Below are positions 9,273 through 17,151 of a stretch of DNA of 64,000 nucleotides, piece by piece. How positions within the stretch are numbered: position 1 is the first letter of the stretch; every line of letters starts with the position of its first letter. The notes beneath the pieces were generated by a model. The model ran no database searches. It was not told where the DNA came from and saw only the letters and a program-made list of their open reading frames with translations. The DNA comes from Caballeronia sordidicola. Lineage in GTDB: Bacteria; Pseudomonadota; Gammaproteobacteria; Burkholderiales; Burkholderiaceae. Location of the stretch: positions 344,636 to 408,635 of the forward strand of contig NZ_JNFG01000202.1 in assembly GCF_000729995.1 (NCBI RefSeq), written 5' to 3'. The position numbers and the translations under genes were made by a program.

Positions 9273-9296
9273 TTGATACTATGTAATCCGTATCAA
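9273..9296. promoter_or_regulatory. Candidate operator: inverted repeat before the racemase gene
   Basis: TTGATAC (9273-9279), 10 bases, GTATCAA (9290-9296): perfect 7-base arms located 33 bases before the racemase ATG, in an AT-rich pocket of an otherwise GC-rich gap. It is placed as expected for a repressor site controlling the catabolic genes. Regulator unknown; the GntR/FCD protein at 6564 is a candidate. Confidence 0.45.
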
Positions 9297-9328
9297 ATGA
9301 TGCTTGTAGGAACTAAAGGACGAACCAA

Positions 9329-10072
9329 ATGCGTATCAAGCTGATCAACCCGAACACAACGGAACGCATGACGCTGGCGATGGACCGTTGTGCCCGCGAA
9401 GTAGCGTCAAAAGGAACGGAGATAGTTTCCGTAAGCGCTTCAATGGGGCCGCCCTCTATCGAGGGTTACTACGACGAAGCACTCGCATCGCTAGCCTTGT
9501 TGCAGGAGATTGAAAAGGGTGAGAAAGAGGGTATGGACGGTTATGTCATTGCCTGCTTCGGCGACCCTGCGTTGTATGCCGCCAGGGAGTTGTCCAGAGG
9601 CCCGGTCATCGGCATTGCAGAAGCGGCAATGCATGCAGCAAGCGTCATAGCGCCGAGTTTCAGCGTAGTGACCACCTTGAAGCGCACTTGCACGATGTCC
9701 TGGCACCTGGCGGAGCGCTATGGCATGAAGCGTTTCTGTAAGAACGTCCGTGCAACCGACGTAGCGGTACTGGACCTGGATATCCCCGGGTCCAGCGCAC
9801 GCTCGATCATCATAGAAGAGTGTCGAAAGGCTTTGGTGGAAGACGATGCCGAGTCGATCGTCCTGGGCTGCGCAGGCATGGCCGAGTTTTGCCACGAGAT
9901 TGAAGATGCGATCGGCGCGCCGGTCATCGAGGGCGTGACGACCGCGGTGAAATGGGCGGAAGCGTTGATTGCGCTAAAGCTGCGAACGTCGAAACGAGGC
10001 GACTATGCCCGCCCGCTAGCGAAGCAATATGACGGCGCGCTAGCGCCTTATAGCCCGGGCAAACCCCAATAA
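9329..10072 (+). CDS. Allantoin/hydantoin racemase (Asp/Glu racemase superfamily)
   Basis: 247 residues. The start MRIKLINPNTTERMT and the two catalytic cysteines, C76 in ACFGDP and C181 in LGCAGM, are diagnostic of the HyuE/HpxA group, which interconverts enantiomers of 5-substituted hydantoins including allantoin. In this setting it would convert R-allantoin, formed spontaneously, for the stereospecific downstream enzymes (inference). The ATG follows an AAAGGACGA ribosome-binding region. Short gap to puuE. Confidence 0.87.
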   Translation: MRIKLINPNTTERMTLAMDRCAREVASKGTEIVSVSASMGPPSIEGYYDEALASLALLQEIEKGEKEGMDGYVIACFGDPALYAARELSRGPVIGIAEAAMHAASVIAPSFSVVTTLKRTCTMSWHLAERYGMKRFCKNVRATDVAVLDLDIPGSSARSIIIEECRKALVEDDAESIVLGCAGMAEFCHEIEDAIGAPVIEGVTTAVKWAEALIALKLRTSKRGDYARPLAKQYDGALAPYSPGKPQ

Positions 10073-10216
10073 AACGCCTGGACCATACACCTCGCCTGAC
10101 CCGCAATATCTGCGTATGAATATGGGCGTGACGATGTGTTTTCGCTAAACTGGCCTATCGTCGCGCGGGTCTTTTACCGTGTGCGGCTCCATCGACTTTC
10201 ACGCACTCATCCAGCC

Positions 10217-11167
10217 ATGTCGAACGAATTGAAGTACCCACGCGACCTGATCGGCTACGGCCGGTACCCCGTGCAACCGAATTGGCCCGGCAACGCACGC
10301 ATTGCGGTGCAATTCGTGCTGAATTACGAGGAAGGCGGGGAAAACTGCGTACTTCATGGCGATCCGGCGTCGGAACAGTTCTTGTCGGAAATCGTGGGTG
10401 CGGCGGCGTATCCGTCTCGTCACATGAGCATGGAATCCATCTACGAATACGGCTCGCGTGCCGGCGTCTGGCGCATTCTTCGCGAGTTCGAAAAGCGGGA
10501 TTTGCCGCTTACCGTGTTCGGCGTGGGCATGGCGATCGAACGTTATCCGGATCTCGGGCGCGCGTTTGTCGAATTGGGGCATGAGATTGCGTGTCATGGG
10601 TATCGGTGGATCCACTATCAGGACATGTCGCCGGAGAAGGAAGCGGAGCACATGCGTCTCGGCATGGAGGCTATTGAACGCGTGACGGGCGTGCGGCCGC
10701 TGGGTTGGTACACAGGACGCGATAGTCCGAACACGCACCGGCTCGTCGCTGAGCATGGCGGGTTCCTGTACGACTCGGATTACTACGGCGACGACCTGCC
10801 GTTCTGGATGGACGTGGAGGTCAGTGGGGGCGCGAAGGCGCCGCAATTGATCGTGCCTTACACGCTCGACACCAACGACATGCGTTTTGCCACGCCGCAA
10901 GGGTTCAACACGGCGGAGCAGTTTTTCACCTACTTGCGCGACGCGTTCGACGTGCTCTACGAAGAAGGCAGCGAAGCGCCGAAAATGTTGTCCATCGGCA
11001 TGCATTGCCGGTTGCTGGGCCGCCCGGGACGCTTCCGTGCGCTGCAGCGTTTCCTCGATCACATCGAACAATACGACCGTGTGTGGGTGACGCGACGGGT
11101 CGATATTGCGCGGCATTGGCGCGAGCATCATCCGTATGCAGGCACGACGGGAGTGAGCGCGTCATGA
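10217..11167 (+). CDS. puuE: Allantoinase PuuE, polysaccharide-deacetylase type
   Basis: 316 residues from the ATG at 10217 (MSNELKYPRDLIGYG), the N-terminus usual for PuuE; an upstream in-frame start at 10136 adds 27 unlikely residues. PuuE is the cofactor-free allantoinase of the NodB deacetylase superfamily, hydrolysing (S)-allantoin to allantoate. Conserved segments include VQFVLNYEEGGENCVLHGD, ACHGYRWIHYQ and GWYTGRDSPNT. Its last codons overlap the start of uraD, showing coupling. Confidence 0.92.
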   Translation: MSNELKYPRDLIGYGRYPVQPNWPGNARIAVQFVLNYEEGGENCVLHGDPASEQFLSEIVGAAAYPSRHMSMESIYEYGSRAGVWRILREFEKRDLPLTVFGVGMAIERYPDLGRAFVELGHEIACHGYRWIHYQDMSPEKEAEHMRLGMEAIERVTGVRPLGWYTGRDSPNTHRLVAEHGGFLYDSDYYGDDLPFWMDVEVSGGAKAPQLIVPYTLDTNDMRFATPQGFNTAEQFFTYLRDAFDVLYEEGSEAPKMLSIGMHCRLLGRPGRFRALQRFLDHIEQYDRVWVTRRVDIARHWREHHPYAGTTGVSAS

Positions 11168-11685
11168 GTATTGTGCGGATCACGTTGGACCAACTCAATG
11201 CGCTGCCTGCCGGCGCGTTTATCAACACGCTTTCCGGTATCTTCGAACACTCCCCGTGGGTGCCCGAAGCGGCGTTGGGGAAGCGGCCGTTCACGAGCAT
11301 CGACCAGCTTCACGACGTCATGACGACGATCGTCGACCAGGCGGGTAATACACGGCAACTGGCCTTGATCAACGCCCACCCCGAGCTTGCCGGCAAGGCA
11401 GCAGTGCGCGGAGAACTCACGGACGAATCCACGCGCGAGCAGAGCGGCGCCGGCCTCAATCTCTGCACTCAGGAAGAGTTCGACAGATTGCAGGCGCTCA
11501 ACGCTGCGTACCGTGAGAAGTTTGGATTTCCCTTTATTCTGGCTGTGCGCGGGTTTGATCGCCACGGCATTATCGCGAACTTCGAGGCGCGCCTGCATCA
11601 CGGCCGCGACATCGAGTTACGCGAAAGTCTCCAGCAGATTTACCGGATAGCGCGCTTCAGGCTCGACGATTTGCTTGGCGTCTGA
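11164..11685 (+). CDS. uraD: OHCU decarboxylase
   Basis: 173 residues, ATGA overlap with puuE. The AHPELAGK motif with the catalytic histidine, then ES-x-x-EQ-x-GAGL and FGFPFILAVRG, identify 2-oxo-4-hydroxy-4-carboxy-5-ureidoimidazoline decarboxylase. It makes (S)-allantoin from OHCU, the product of UraH. Here it is an independent protein, not fused to PuuE or UraH as in some species. Confidence 0.93.
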   Translation: MSIVRITLDQLNALPAGAFINTLSGIFEHSPWVPEAALGKRPFTSIDQLHDVMTTIVDQAGNTRQLALINAHPELAGKAAVRGELTDESTREQSGAGLNLCTQEEFDRLQALNAAYREKFGFPFILAVRGFDRHGIIANFEARLHHGRDIELRESLQQIYRIARFRLDDLLGV

Positions 11686-11732
11686 ACGTTTGAACGCAGC
11701 GCACCACCATTAAGACCTTATAAGGAAACACC

Positions 11733-12743
11733 ATGGCCGCTCCCATACTCGATGCCAACGCGCCCGAATTCACGCGCCGTTATGTGAACCTCGCGGACCC
11801 GCGCTTCGGCGCGCAAGCGCTCGAGGCCAGCGACGAATTTTTCGCACCAAAAGAGCGGATGCTCAATCCGGAGCCGGCGGTGTTTATCGTGGGCAAATAC
11901 GACGATAACGGCAAGTGGATGGACGGCTGGGAAACGCGTCGCAAGCGGGTGAGCGGGTTCGACTGGTGCGTGGTGAAGCTGGCGCGGCCGGGTGTGATCA
12001 AGGGTATTGACATCGATACGAGTCACTTCACGGGTAACTTTCCGCCGGCTGCGTCTATCGAGGGTGCGCACGTGGTGAACGGCGCGCCGACACAAGCGAC
12101 GCAATGGACGGAAGTCGTGCCGTCCATGACGTTGCAAGGGAACACGCATCATTACGTGGACATTGCCAGCGAGCAGCCGTTCACGCATCTGCGTGTGAAC
12201 ATTTACCCGGACGGCGGTATCGCGCGGTTGCGTGTGTATGGACAGCCTCAGCTTGACTGGAGCAGCGCCAGCCGCACTGAGCTATTCGATCTCGCCGCGA
12301 TGGAAAACGGCGCGTACGTTGTTGGCGCGAACAACCAGCATTTCGGGCCGGCTTCGACCTTGCTGATGCCGGGACGCGGCGCAAATATGGGCGATGGCTG
12401 GGAGACGCGGCGTCGTCGTGAGCCGGGCAACGACTGGTGCATCGTGGCGCTTGCTCAACCAGGCGTAATCAAGAAGATCGAAGTGGATACGGCGCATTTC
12501 AAGGGCAATTATCCTGACCGGTGTTCGTTGCAGGCAGCGTATGTGAAGGGTGGCACGGACAGCTCGCTTGTCACGCAGGCGATGTTCTGGCCGGTGCTGC
12601 TGGGCGAACAGAAGTTGCAGATGGACAAGCAGCATGTGTTTGAGTCGGAGCTGGCTGCGTTGGGTCCTGTCACACATGTGCGGTTCAACATTTATCCGGA
12701 CGGCGGAGTTTCGCGGTTGCGGTTGTTCAGCACGCTTGTTTGA
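11733..12743 (+). CDS. alc: Allantoicase
   Basis: 336 residues with an AAGGAA site before the ATG. Two tandem allantoicase repeats, each with a DGWETRR...DWC motif, a PGVIK-beta strand and a D-T-x-H-F-x-GN-(F/Y)-P element, at about residues 60-170 and 220-330. Each repeat ends in a strand like RFNIYPDGGVSRLR. The enzyme splits allantoate into ureidoglycolate and urea. This alc branch, rather than an AllC amidohydrolase, means the pathway releases urea. Confidence 0.93.
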   Translation: MAAPILDANAPEFTRRYVNLADPRFGAQALEASDEFFAPKERMLNPEPAVFIVGKYDDNGKWMDGWETRRKRVSGFDWCVVKLARPGVIKGIDIDTSHFTGNFPPAASIEGAHVVNGAPTQATQWTEVVPSMTLQGNTHHYVDIASEQPFTHLRVNIYPDGGIARLRVYGQPQLDWSSASRTELFDLAAMENGAYVVGANNQHFGPASTLLMPGRGANMGDGWETRRRREPGNDWCIVALAQPGVIKKIEVDTAHFKGNYPDRCSLQAAYVKGGTDSSLVTQAMFWPVLLGEQKLQMDKQHVFESELAALGPVTHVRFNIYPDGGVSRLRLFSTLV

Positions 12744-12771
12744 TCTACGTAAATAAGACACGGGCTCTGCG

Positions 12772-13260
12772 ATGAAAAAATTGCTGATTGAACCGCTGAC
12801 CCGGGCGGCGTTCGAGTCGTTCGGCGATGTCATCGAGCTCGAGGGTGCGAAGCAGATCCCGATTAATCTCGGGACAACGATTCGTTTCCACGATCTTGCA
12901 CGGATCGACGTGGAAGACGAGGGCGGCAGGCCGCTTGTGAATCTGTTTCGCGGGCAACCGCGGGTATTGCCGTTTGAGGTGTCTATGCTCGAACGGCATC
13001 CGTTGGGGAGTCAGGCGTTTTTGCCGCTCAACGATCGGCCGTATCTGGTTGTTGTTGCGCCGGCTGGGGAGCTTGATGAATCTGCTATTCGTGGGTTCGT
13101 TACTCGCGGATGGCAAGGGGTGAATTATGCCAAGGGCGTCTGGCATCATCCGTTGATCGCCCTTGATGAAGTCAGCGACTTCATTGTCGTGGATAGGGGC
13201 GGGGAGGGTAATAACCTCAACGAGGTTCAGCTTGATGAGTCGGTTTGGCTAATGGACTAA
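12772..13260 (+). CDS. allA: Ureidoglycolate lyase
   Basis: 162 residues. The start KKLLIEPLTRAAFESFGDVI, the central FRGQPRVLPFEVSMLERHP and the C-terminal GVWHHPLIALDEVSDFIVVDRGG are AllA hallmarks (cupin-like fold). It converts ureidoglycolate to glyoxylate and urea, the last step of the plus-strand allantoin genes. It follows allantoicase by 28 bases, and no terminator is visible after it. Confidence 0.92.
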   Translation: MKKLLIEPLTRAAFESFGDVIELEGAKQIPINLGTTIRFHDLARIDVEDEGGRPLVNLFRGQPRVLPFEVSMLERHPLGSQAFLPLNDRPYLVVVAPAGELDESAIRGFVTRGWQGVNYAKGVWHHPLIALDEVSDFIVVDRGGEGNNLNEVQLDESVWLMD

Positions 13261-13380
13261 AGGACTAAAGGACGAATGGTCGGAGACTTCGTTCGCAGTT
13301 GATCACTAATCATTCACGGAACCCGCTGATCCGGTAATCTTGTGCGAGAGATGTCGGGGAATGCCGGGACTGTGTGGTTG

Positions 13381-13749
13381 TCAGAACGCGTAACCTCGAT
13401 CGTGCCAGTAATGCCAGTCTGCGACGGCTACTTGTGTCGCCTCATCGGAGTTCACAGGGACGATTTGGGCCAGGGGTACCACGGCGTCGCGTTGCTTCGA
13501 CCGAACCCGTACGAAAATGGCGACGCAACAAAGATCCTCATGGGCGAGCCCGATGACGGAGACGGTTTCACCTGAGCTCAACGGTGAAGCGGCCATGGTC
13601 TTGCGAATGTGCCCCTCGAATGGAAACGCGAGCTGTTCTTCGAGATAGCAGTACCAAGCCGTCGCCCGCTCTTCCTCGTTGTAGGCGTCGACGACTACTT
13701 CCATCTCGATGCGATGTTCACGCTCCTCGTTGACTTTGGTCTTCGCCAT
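13381..13749 (-). CDS. CcbP-like calcium-binding protein
   Basis: 122 residues, acidic, soluble. The pattern RIEMEVVVDAYNEEERATAW-YxYLE, FPF, SPL-x-x-GE-x-V-x-V-x-GLA and the C-terminal DWHYW-x-x-RGY-F match the family of CcbP, the calcium-binding protein described in cyanobacteria. The role in this bacterium is unknown. It is convergent with allA and 30 bases downstream of a second minus-strand gene. Both lie inside the purine cluster but have no evident link to it, so recent insertion is likely. Confidence 0.7.
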   Translation of the reverse strand: MAKTKVNEEREHRIEMEVVVDAYNEEERATAWYCYLEEQLAFPFEGHIRKTMAASPLSSGETVSVIGLAHEDLCCVAIFVRVRSKQRDAVVPLAQIVPVNSDEATQVAVADWHYWHDRGYAF

Positions 13750-13779
13750 GATGTCGTATGGTGATCGGCTTAGATAACG

Positions 13780-14271
13780 TTACAGGTCAACAATACGCCG
13801 CAGCAGGCCGTATGAGACACGCCAGTGTCCTTCGAAGTCTGTCACGGCAATCGAGGCAGTTTTCGCGTTCAGCCTGACGATGGTGCCGATACGCTCGCTC
13901 AGGTGTTTGTCGGTGAAGCCAACAGTGTCGCCGACGAAGAACTCTTCGCGTTGTGCGCGCGGCGGGGGCGCCGGTTCGGGGTGAATCGGACCGCTCGCGC
14001 TGTCGGGAATGATCGCCGCGTACGGTAGTGCCCAGCGGCGCCGGCTCGCATTGTCCTGAATGATCGCCTGGGTTTGTCGAAGCTCAACGACGGTTCCCCG
14101 CAATGGTGGGGCCAGCGGATTGTCGGCGATGTAACTGACAGCCATTCCGAGGTGCAAACGTTGGCGTACTTCCAGAATCCGTCTGGGGTCATCGAGCATT
14201 TTGCCGATGGCGAGATAGAGGCGATACAGCTCGGCGCTGGGCGCCTGCCGAAGCGAGTCGAGAAGGTCCAT
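13780..14271 (-). CDS. Unknown protein with two SH3/KOW-like modules
   Basis: 163 residues from the ATG at 14271. The reading frame extends to a GTG at 14364, but that extension falls inside the IS66 relic, so the ATG is preferred. The first 45 residues are helical. Two related modules follow. The first, about residues 52-100 (LGMAVSYI...RGTVVEL...RRRWALPYAAI), resembles the second, about 115-162 (VGDTVGFT...RIGTIVRL...GHWRVSYGLLRRI). Between them lies a proline-rich linker. The fold suggests a small beta-barrel binding nucleic acid or protein. Function not known. Confidence 0.6.
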   Translation of the reverse strand: MDLLDSLRQAPSAELYRLYLAIGKMLDDPRRILEVRQRLHLGMAVSYIADNPLAPPLRGTVVELRQTQAIIQDNASRRRWALPYAAIIPDSASGPIHPEPAPPPRAQREEFFVGDTVGFTDKHLSERIGTIVRLNAKTASIAVTDFEGHWRVSYGLLRRIVDL

Positions 14272-14284
14272 GAATGTGAAGGCA

Positions 14285-14695
14285 TTTGAAGGGCGAGCGG
14301 CAACAGCGGGTGCTCGCAATTGACTGGATACTACGGCAACGTCCCGAGCGTGTCCTTGAGTCACGCATAAGGTTCGAGACCACTCAGGCGAGCCGTGCCG
14401 AATAGCGAATACATCGTGGCTGCCGCTAATGCGCCGCGGGGCGAACCTACAAACATTCAGTTCGACATTCCTAGGCCAATCGGCCCGATTTTCCGCGCTG
14501 GCGCGTTGCTTTCCGGCAGTACGACAACGTTCTCAGTGTAGCAAACAAGCGTCGGCCAGTGATGTTGCGGACAGCCGAAGCTTTCGCGAGCGGCGCCTGA
14601 GCCGGTAACCCGATGTCGTTGCCTTCCATGGATTCATGGACCCGCGCAAGCACAGGCAGTGCCTCGCCTTGCCGTGCCGCATAGTCGAGGTTTTC
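14285..14695 (-). pseudogene. Decayed IS66-family transposase (TnpC) C-terminal remnant
   Basis: Conceptual translation, minus strand, shows the IS66 order. RQGEALPVLARVHE...LPAQAPLAKA is followed, after one frameshift, by HWPTLVCYTENV, LPESNAPARKIGPIGLG, FVGSPRGALAAATMYSLF-GTARLSGLEPYA and LKDTLGTLP, ending near the usual LLP. These match the consensus blocks around LNQWPTLVRYTENG, IDNNxxERAIRPIALGRKNW, LFxGS and GxDPYAYLKDVL. Three in-frame stops are present, at least one replacing a tryptophan codon. Inverted repeats and tnpA/tnpB are absent, so it is an old, immobile relic. Confidence 0.75.
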
Positions 14696-14967
14696 TCCCT
14701 GGCCCGCAGGTGCAACCGATGATGATCGTCGAAAGTGGCTGCGAATGTGGTCGCTCGGGATTCGCGAGCGCCGAAGGCTTTTGATTCCGCGCTTGGTGCT
14801 TCCGAAACAGCATCCCGCCGACTTGTAATTGAACCGCCAGCAGCCAATTTTGCCAACTGAGTTACAAAGACATAATGCGCGAACCTTAGGCAATTGCAGG
14901 CTTCTATCCGCTCTGGCCATCACCGCCCAAGGCCCGCGCAAAATCCAATCACGAGTAAAACAGAATC
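14696..14967. other. Gap between IS66 relic and puuD
   Basis: No gene recognised. Open frames here do not resemble a family and may be further decayed insertion-sequence DNA. No palindrome or terminator stands out. Confidence 0.4.
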
Positions 14968-16161
14968 CTACTTCAAAGCCCCACCCTGGAACCACGCGGC
15001 AATCTTTGAGCGTTCCTTATCAGTCATCTGCGTGACATTCCCCAACGGCATCGCCTTCAACACCACAGCCTGCTGATAAAGCCGCTGCGCGTTCACCGAA
15101 ATCGACTCGGGCGTATCCAGCAAAACCCCCGCCGGCGCAGCCCCCATCATCGTCGGATGAGCGGCATGACACGTCGCGCACCGCTGCTGCAATATCGGCT
15201 CAATATCGGCCACGCGAATCGCAGGCGCTCCAGCCACTGGCGCAACCGTCGGCACACCCTTCGGCATGGTCCACGCAAACGCGCCAAACATCAGCACCAC
15301 ACCAATCACTGGCAAATACCACAACACCTGCCCACGATGGCGCATCACGAAGAACTGTCGAATCAGCGCACCTGCCAACATGATGATCAGCAACACAGCC
15401 CAGTTATAGGGATGCGTATAAGTCATCGCGTAGTGATTCGATAACATCACGAACACCACCGGCAACGTGAAGTACGTGTTGTGCACAGAGCGCTGCTTGC
15501 CACGCTTGCCATAAATGGCATTAGGCACTTCGCCCTTGAGCATGGCTGCAACCATCTTCCGTTGACCCGGAATGATCACGAAAAATACGTTCGCCGACAT
15601 GATCGTGGCCAACGTCGCGCCCGTAATCAAATACGCGGCACGCCCTGCAAACACATGACAAGCAAGCCACGCCGCGATGACCACATAGGCGCCCACGCAA
15701 ATCCCGAGCAGACCATCGCGATTGCCCAGCGCGCGGCACAGCGAGTCGTACACAATCCAGCCGGCCAGCAAGAACCCCAGCGCCGATGAAACCGCCACCA
15801 CGGGTCCCATATCGAGCACGTTCTTATCGATGAGATACGTGCTCGGCGAGAACAGATACAACACCATGAACAGGCCAAAGCCCGACATCCACGTAGTGTA
15901 CGAAGGCCACTTCGACCAGTGCAGGTCGTCGGGCATGTTCGGCGGCGCAACCGTGTACTTCTGCATGTTGTAAAAACCGCCGCCATGCACATGCCACAAC
16001 TCGCCAAACACACCGCGCTTGGTCGCAGCGGGGTCTTTCGGCGGCTTCAGGCTGTTGTCGAGCGCCACGAAATAAAACGACTCGCCAATCCACGCAATCG
16101 CCACCACCACATGCAGCCAGCGCAAAGCAAGATTCAGCCAGTCAACAATAAAGCCTTCCAT
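14968..16161 (-). CDS. puuD: Membrane-bound urate hydroxylase PuuD with cytochrome c domain
   Basis: 397 residues. The N-terminal about 300 residues carry eight or nine hydrophobic segments, with the conserved LRWLHVVVAIAWIGESFYF and WHVHGGGFYNMQKY of the PuuD (DUF989) domain. The C-terminal 80 residues form a periplasmic c-type cytochrome with haem motif C328-A-T-C331-H332. PuuD oxidises urate to 5-hydroxyisourate and passes electrons to the respiratory chain, replacing the usual soluble uricase. It precedes no other minus-strand pathway gene, but uraH lies upstream on the same strand. Confidence 0.93.
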   Translation of the reverse strand: MEGFIVDWLNLALRWLHVVVAIAWIGESFYFVALDNSLKPPKDPAATKRGVFGELWHVHGGGFYNMQKYTVAPPNMPDDLHWSKWPSYTTWMSGFGLFMVLYLFSPSTYLIDKNVLDMGPVVAVSSALGFLLAGWIVYDSLCRALGNRDGLLGICVGAYVVIAAWLACHVFAGRAAYLITGATLATIMSANVFFVIIPGQRKMVAAMLKGEVPNAIYGKRGKQRSVHNTYFTLPVVFVMLSNHYAMTYTHPYNWAVLLIIMLAGALIRQFFVMRHRGQVLWYLPVIGVVLMFGAFAWTMPKGVPTVAPVAGAPAIRVADIEPILQQRCATCHAAHPTMMGAAPAGVLLDTPESISVNAQRLYQQAVVLKAMPLGNVTQMTDKERSKIAAWFQGGALK

Positions 16162-16265
16162 GAAACGTCTCCACCACGAATTCTGTTATCGAACCATCGG
16201 ACGGACGCTGGATGAAAAAGCGTCGGCCGAACTGATTCAAACTAAGTGAATCTCAGATAAAAACC

Positions 16266-16619
16266 TTAACTACCGCGATACGTGCTGTATGCCCAGGGCG
16301 AAACCAGCAGGGGTACGTGATAGTGCGACGTGGCATCGGCAATACCAAAACGCAGCACCACTTGATCCACGAAACGCGGCTCAGGTAGATCAACGCCACT
16401 AGCTGCGAAATAAGCCCCCGCGTGAAATACAAGTTCGTATTCGCCGGCGACGAACGCGTCGTCCTGTAGCAACGGCGCGTCGCAACGGCCGTCCGAGTTG
16501 GTGTGCGTGGTGAGGAGCGCGCGCCGGGCGTCGCCGGTCAGCACGAAAAGTTCGACCTTGATACCGGTGCCGGGGCGGCCGTGCGCGGTATCGAGTACGT
16601 GGGTTGTGAGCTTGCCCAT
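16266..16619 (-). CDS. uraH: 5-hydroxyisourate hydrolase
   Basis: 117 residues from the ATG at 16619; a longer frame to 16715 does not fit the family. MGKLTTHVLDTAHGRPGTG at the start, HYHVPLL near the end and the C-terminal YRGS are the transthyretin-like HIUase signature. It opens the 5-hydroxyisourate ring to OHCU, the step between PuuD and UraD. It is in the same orientation as puuD, 104 bases upstream of it, so it is probably co-transcribed. No periplasmic signal is seen. Confidence 0.93.
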   Translation of the reverse strand: MGKLTTHVLDTAHGRPGTGIKVELFVLTGDARRALLTTHTNSDGRCDAPLLQDDAFVAGEYELVFHAGAYFAASGVDLPEPRFVDQVVLRFGIADATSHYHVPLLVSPWAYSTYRGS

Positions 16620-17151
16620 TCGCGTTGTCCTTGTAGTGTGCGAGGAGCGGCTGCGCATCGAACCGTCTGAGTTCTCGTCCATGTTTCGACAATCAGCGGC
16701 GGATCGAGGCTCCACAAGCGTGGCTACATACCCGTCGGCGTGAGAGGATGCGCGCCGTGTACAGCATTGTAAAAAGTTGCGGTGATCATAACGCCCGCGA
16801 TAGGCAAGATAATCGCCAGCACATATCGGTCGCCCGCTTATTGCGCTTTCGTAAAGGAAACGTCAGCGTTGCAGCGCTTCGTTGCAGCCCTTTTTACCGC
16901 TTCCCGGCGATGCTACGCGAGCCAAAATTCACGATCATATTGAGTCCGTGAAGACAACTATGGCAGTGTCAGCATTGTCAGGGGCTTTTTGGCTACGGAC
17001 AGTAGCGTCTTGCACAGCGGCGTACACGAAGGCTCGCTGGGCATCCCGAAGACGGCGATCGACGCTGGGTAACCGGGTAACAGGCGCGGATTCAAGTGGT
17101 GCTTTTATGCTTTTGCGCCCTCGGTAAAACAGTGAAATAGCGGAGATCGGC
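16620..17151. other. Divergent intergenic region, uraH / 8-oxoguanine deaminase
   Basis: 532 bases holding the promoters of the uraH-puuD unit (leftward) and the amidohydrolase (rightward). Short open frames here have no recognisable family. No strong palindrome was found. Confidence 0.4.

Noticed and set aside
14471..14995. 174-codon minus-strand frame in the IS66 relic
   Set aside because: Only one piece of it matches TnpC; it is part of a frameshifted pseudogene, not an intact gene.
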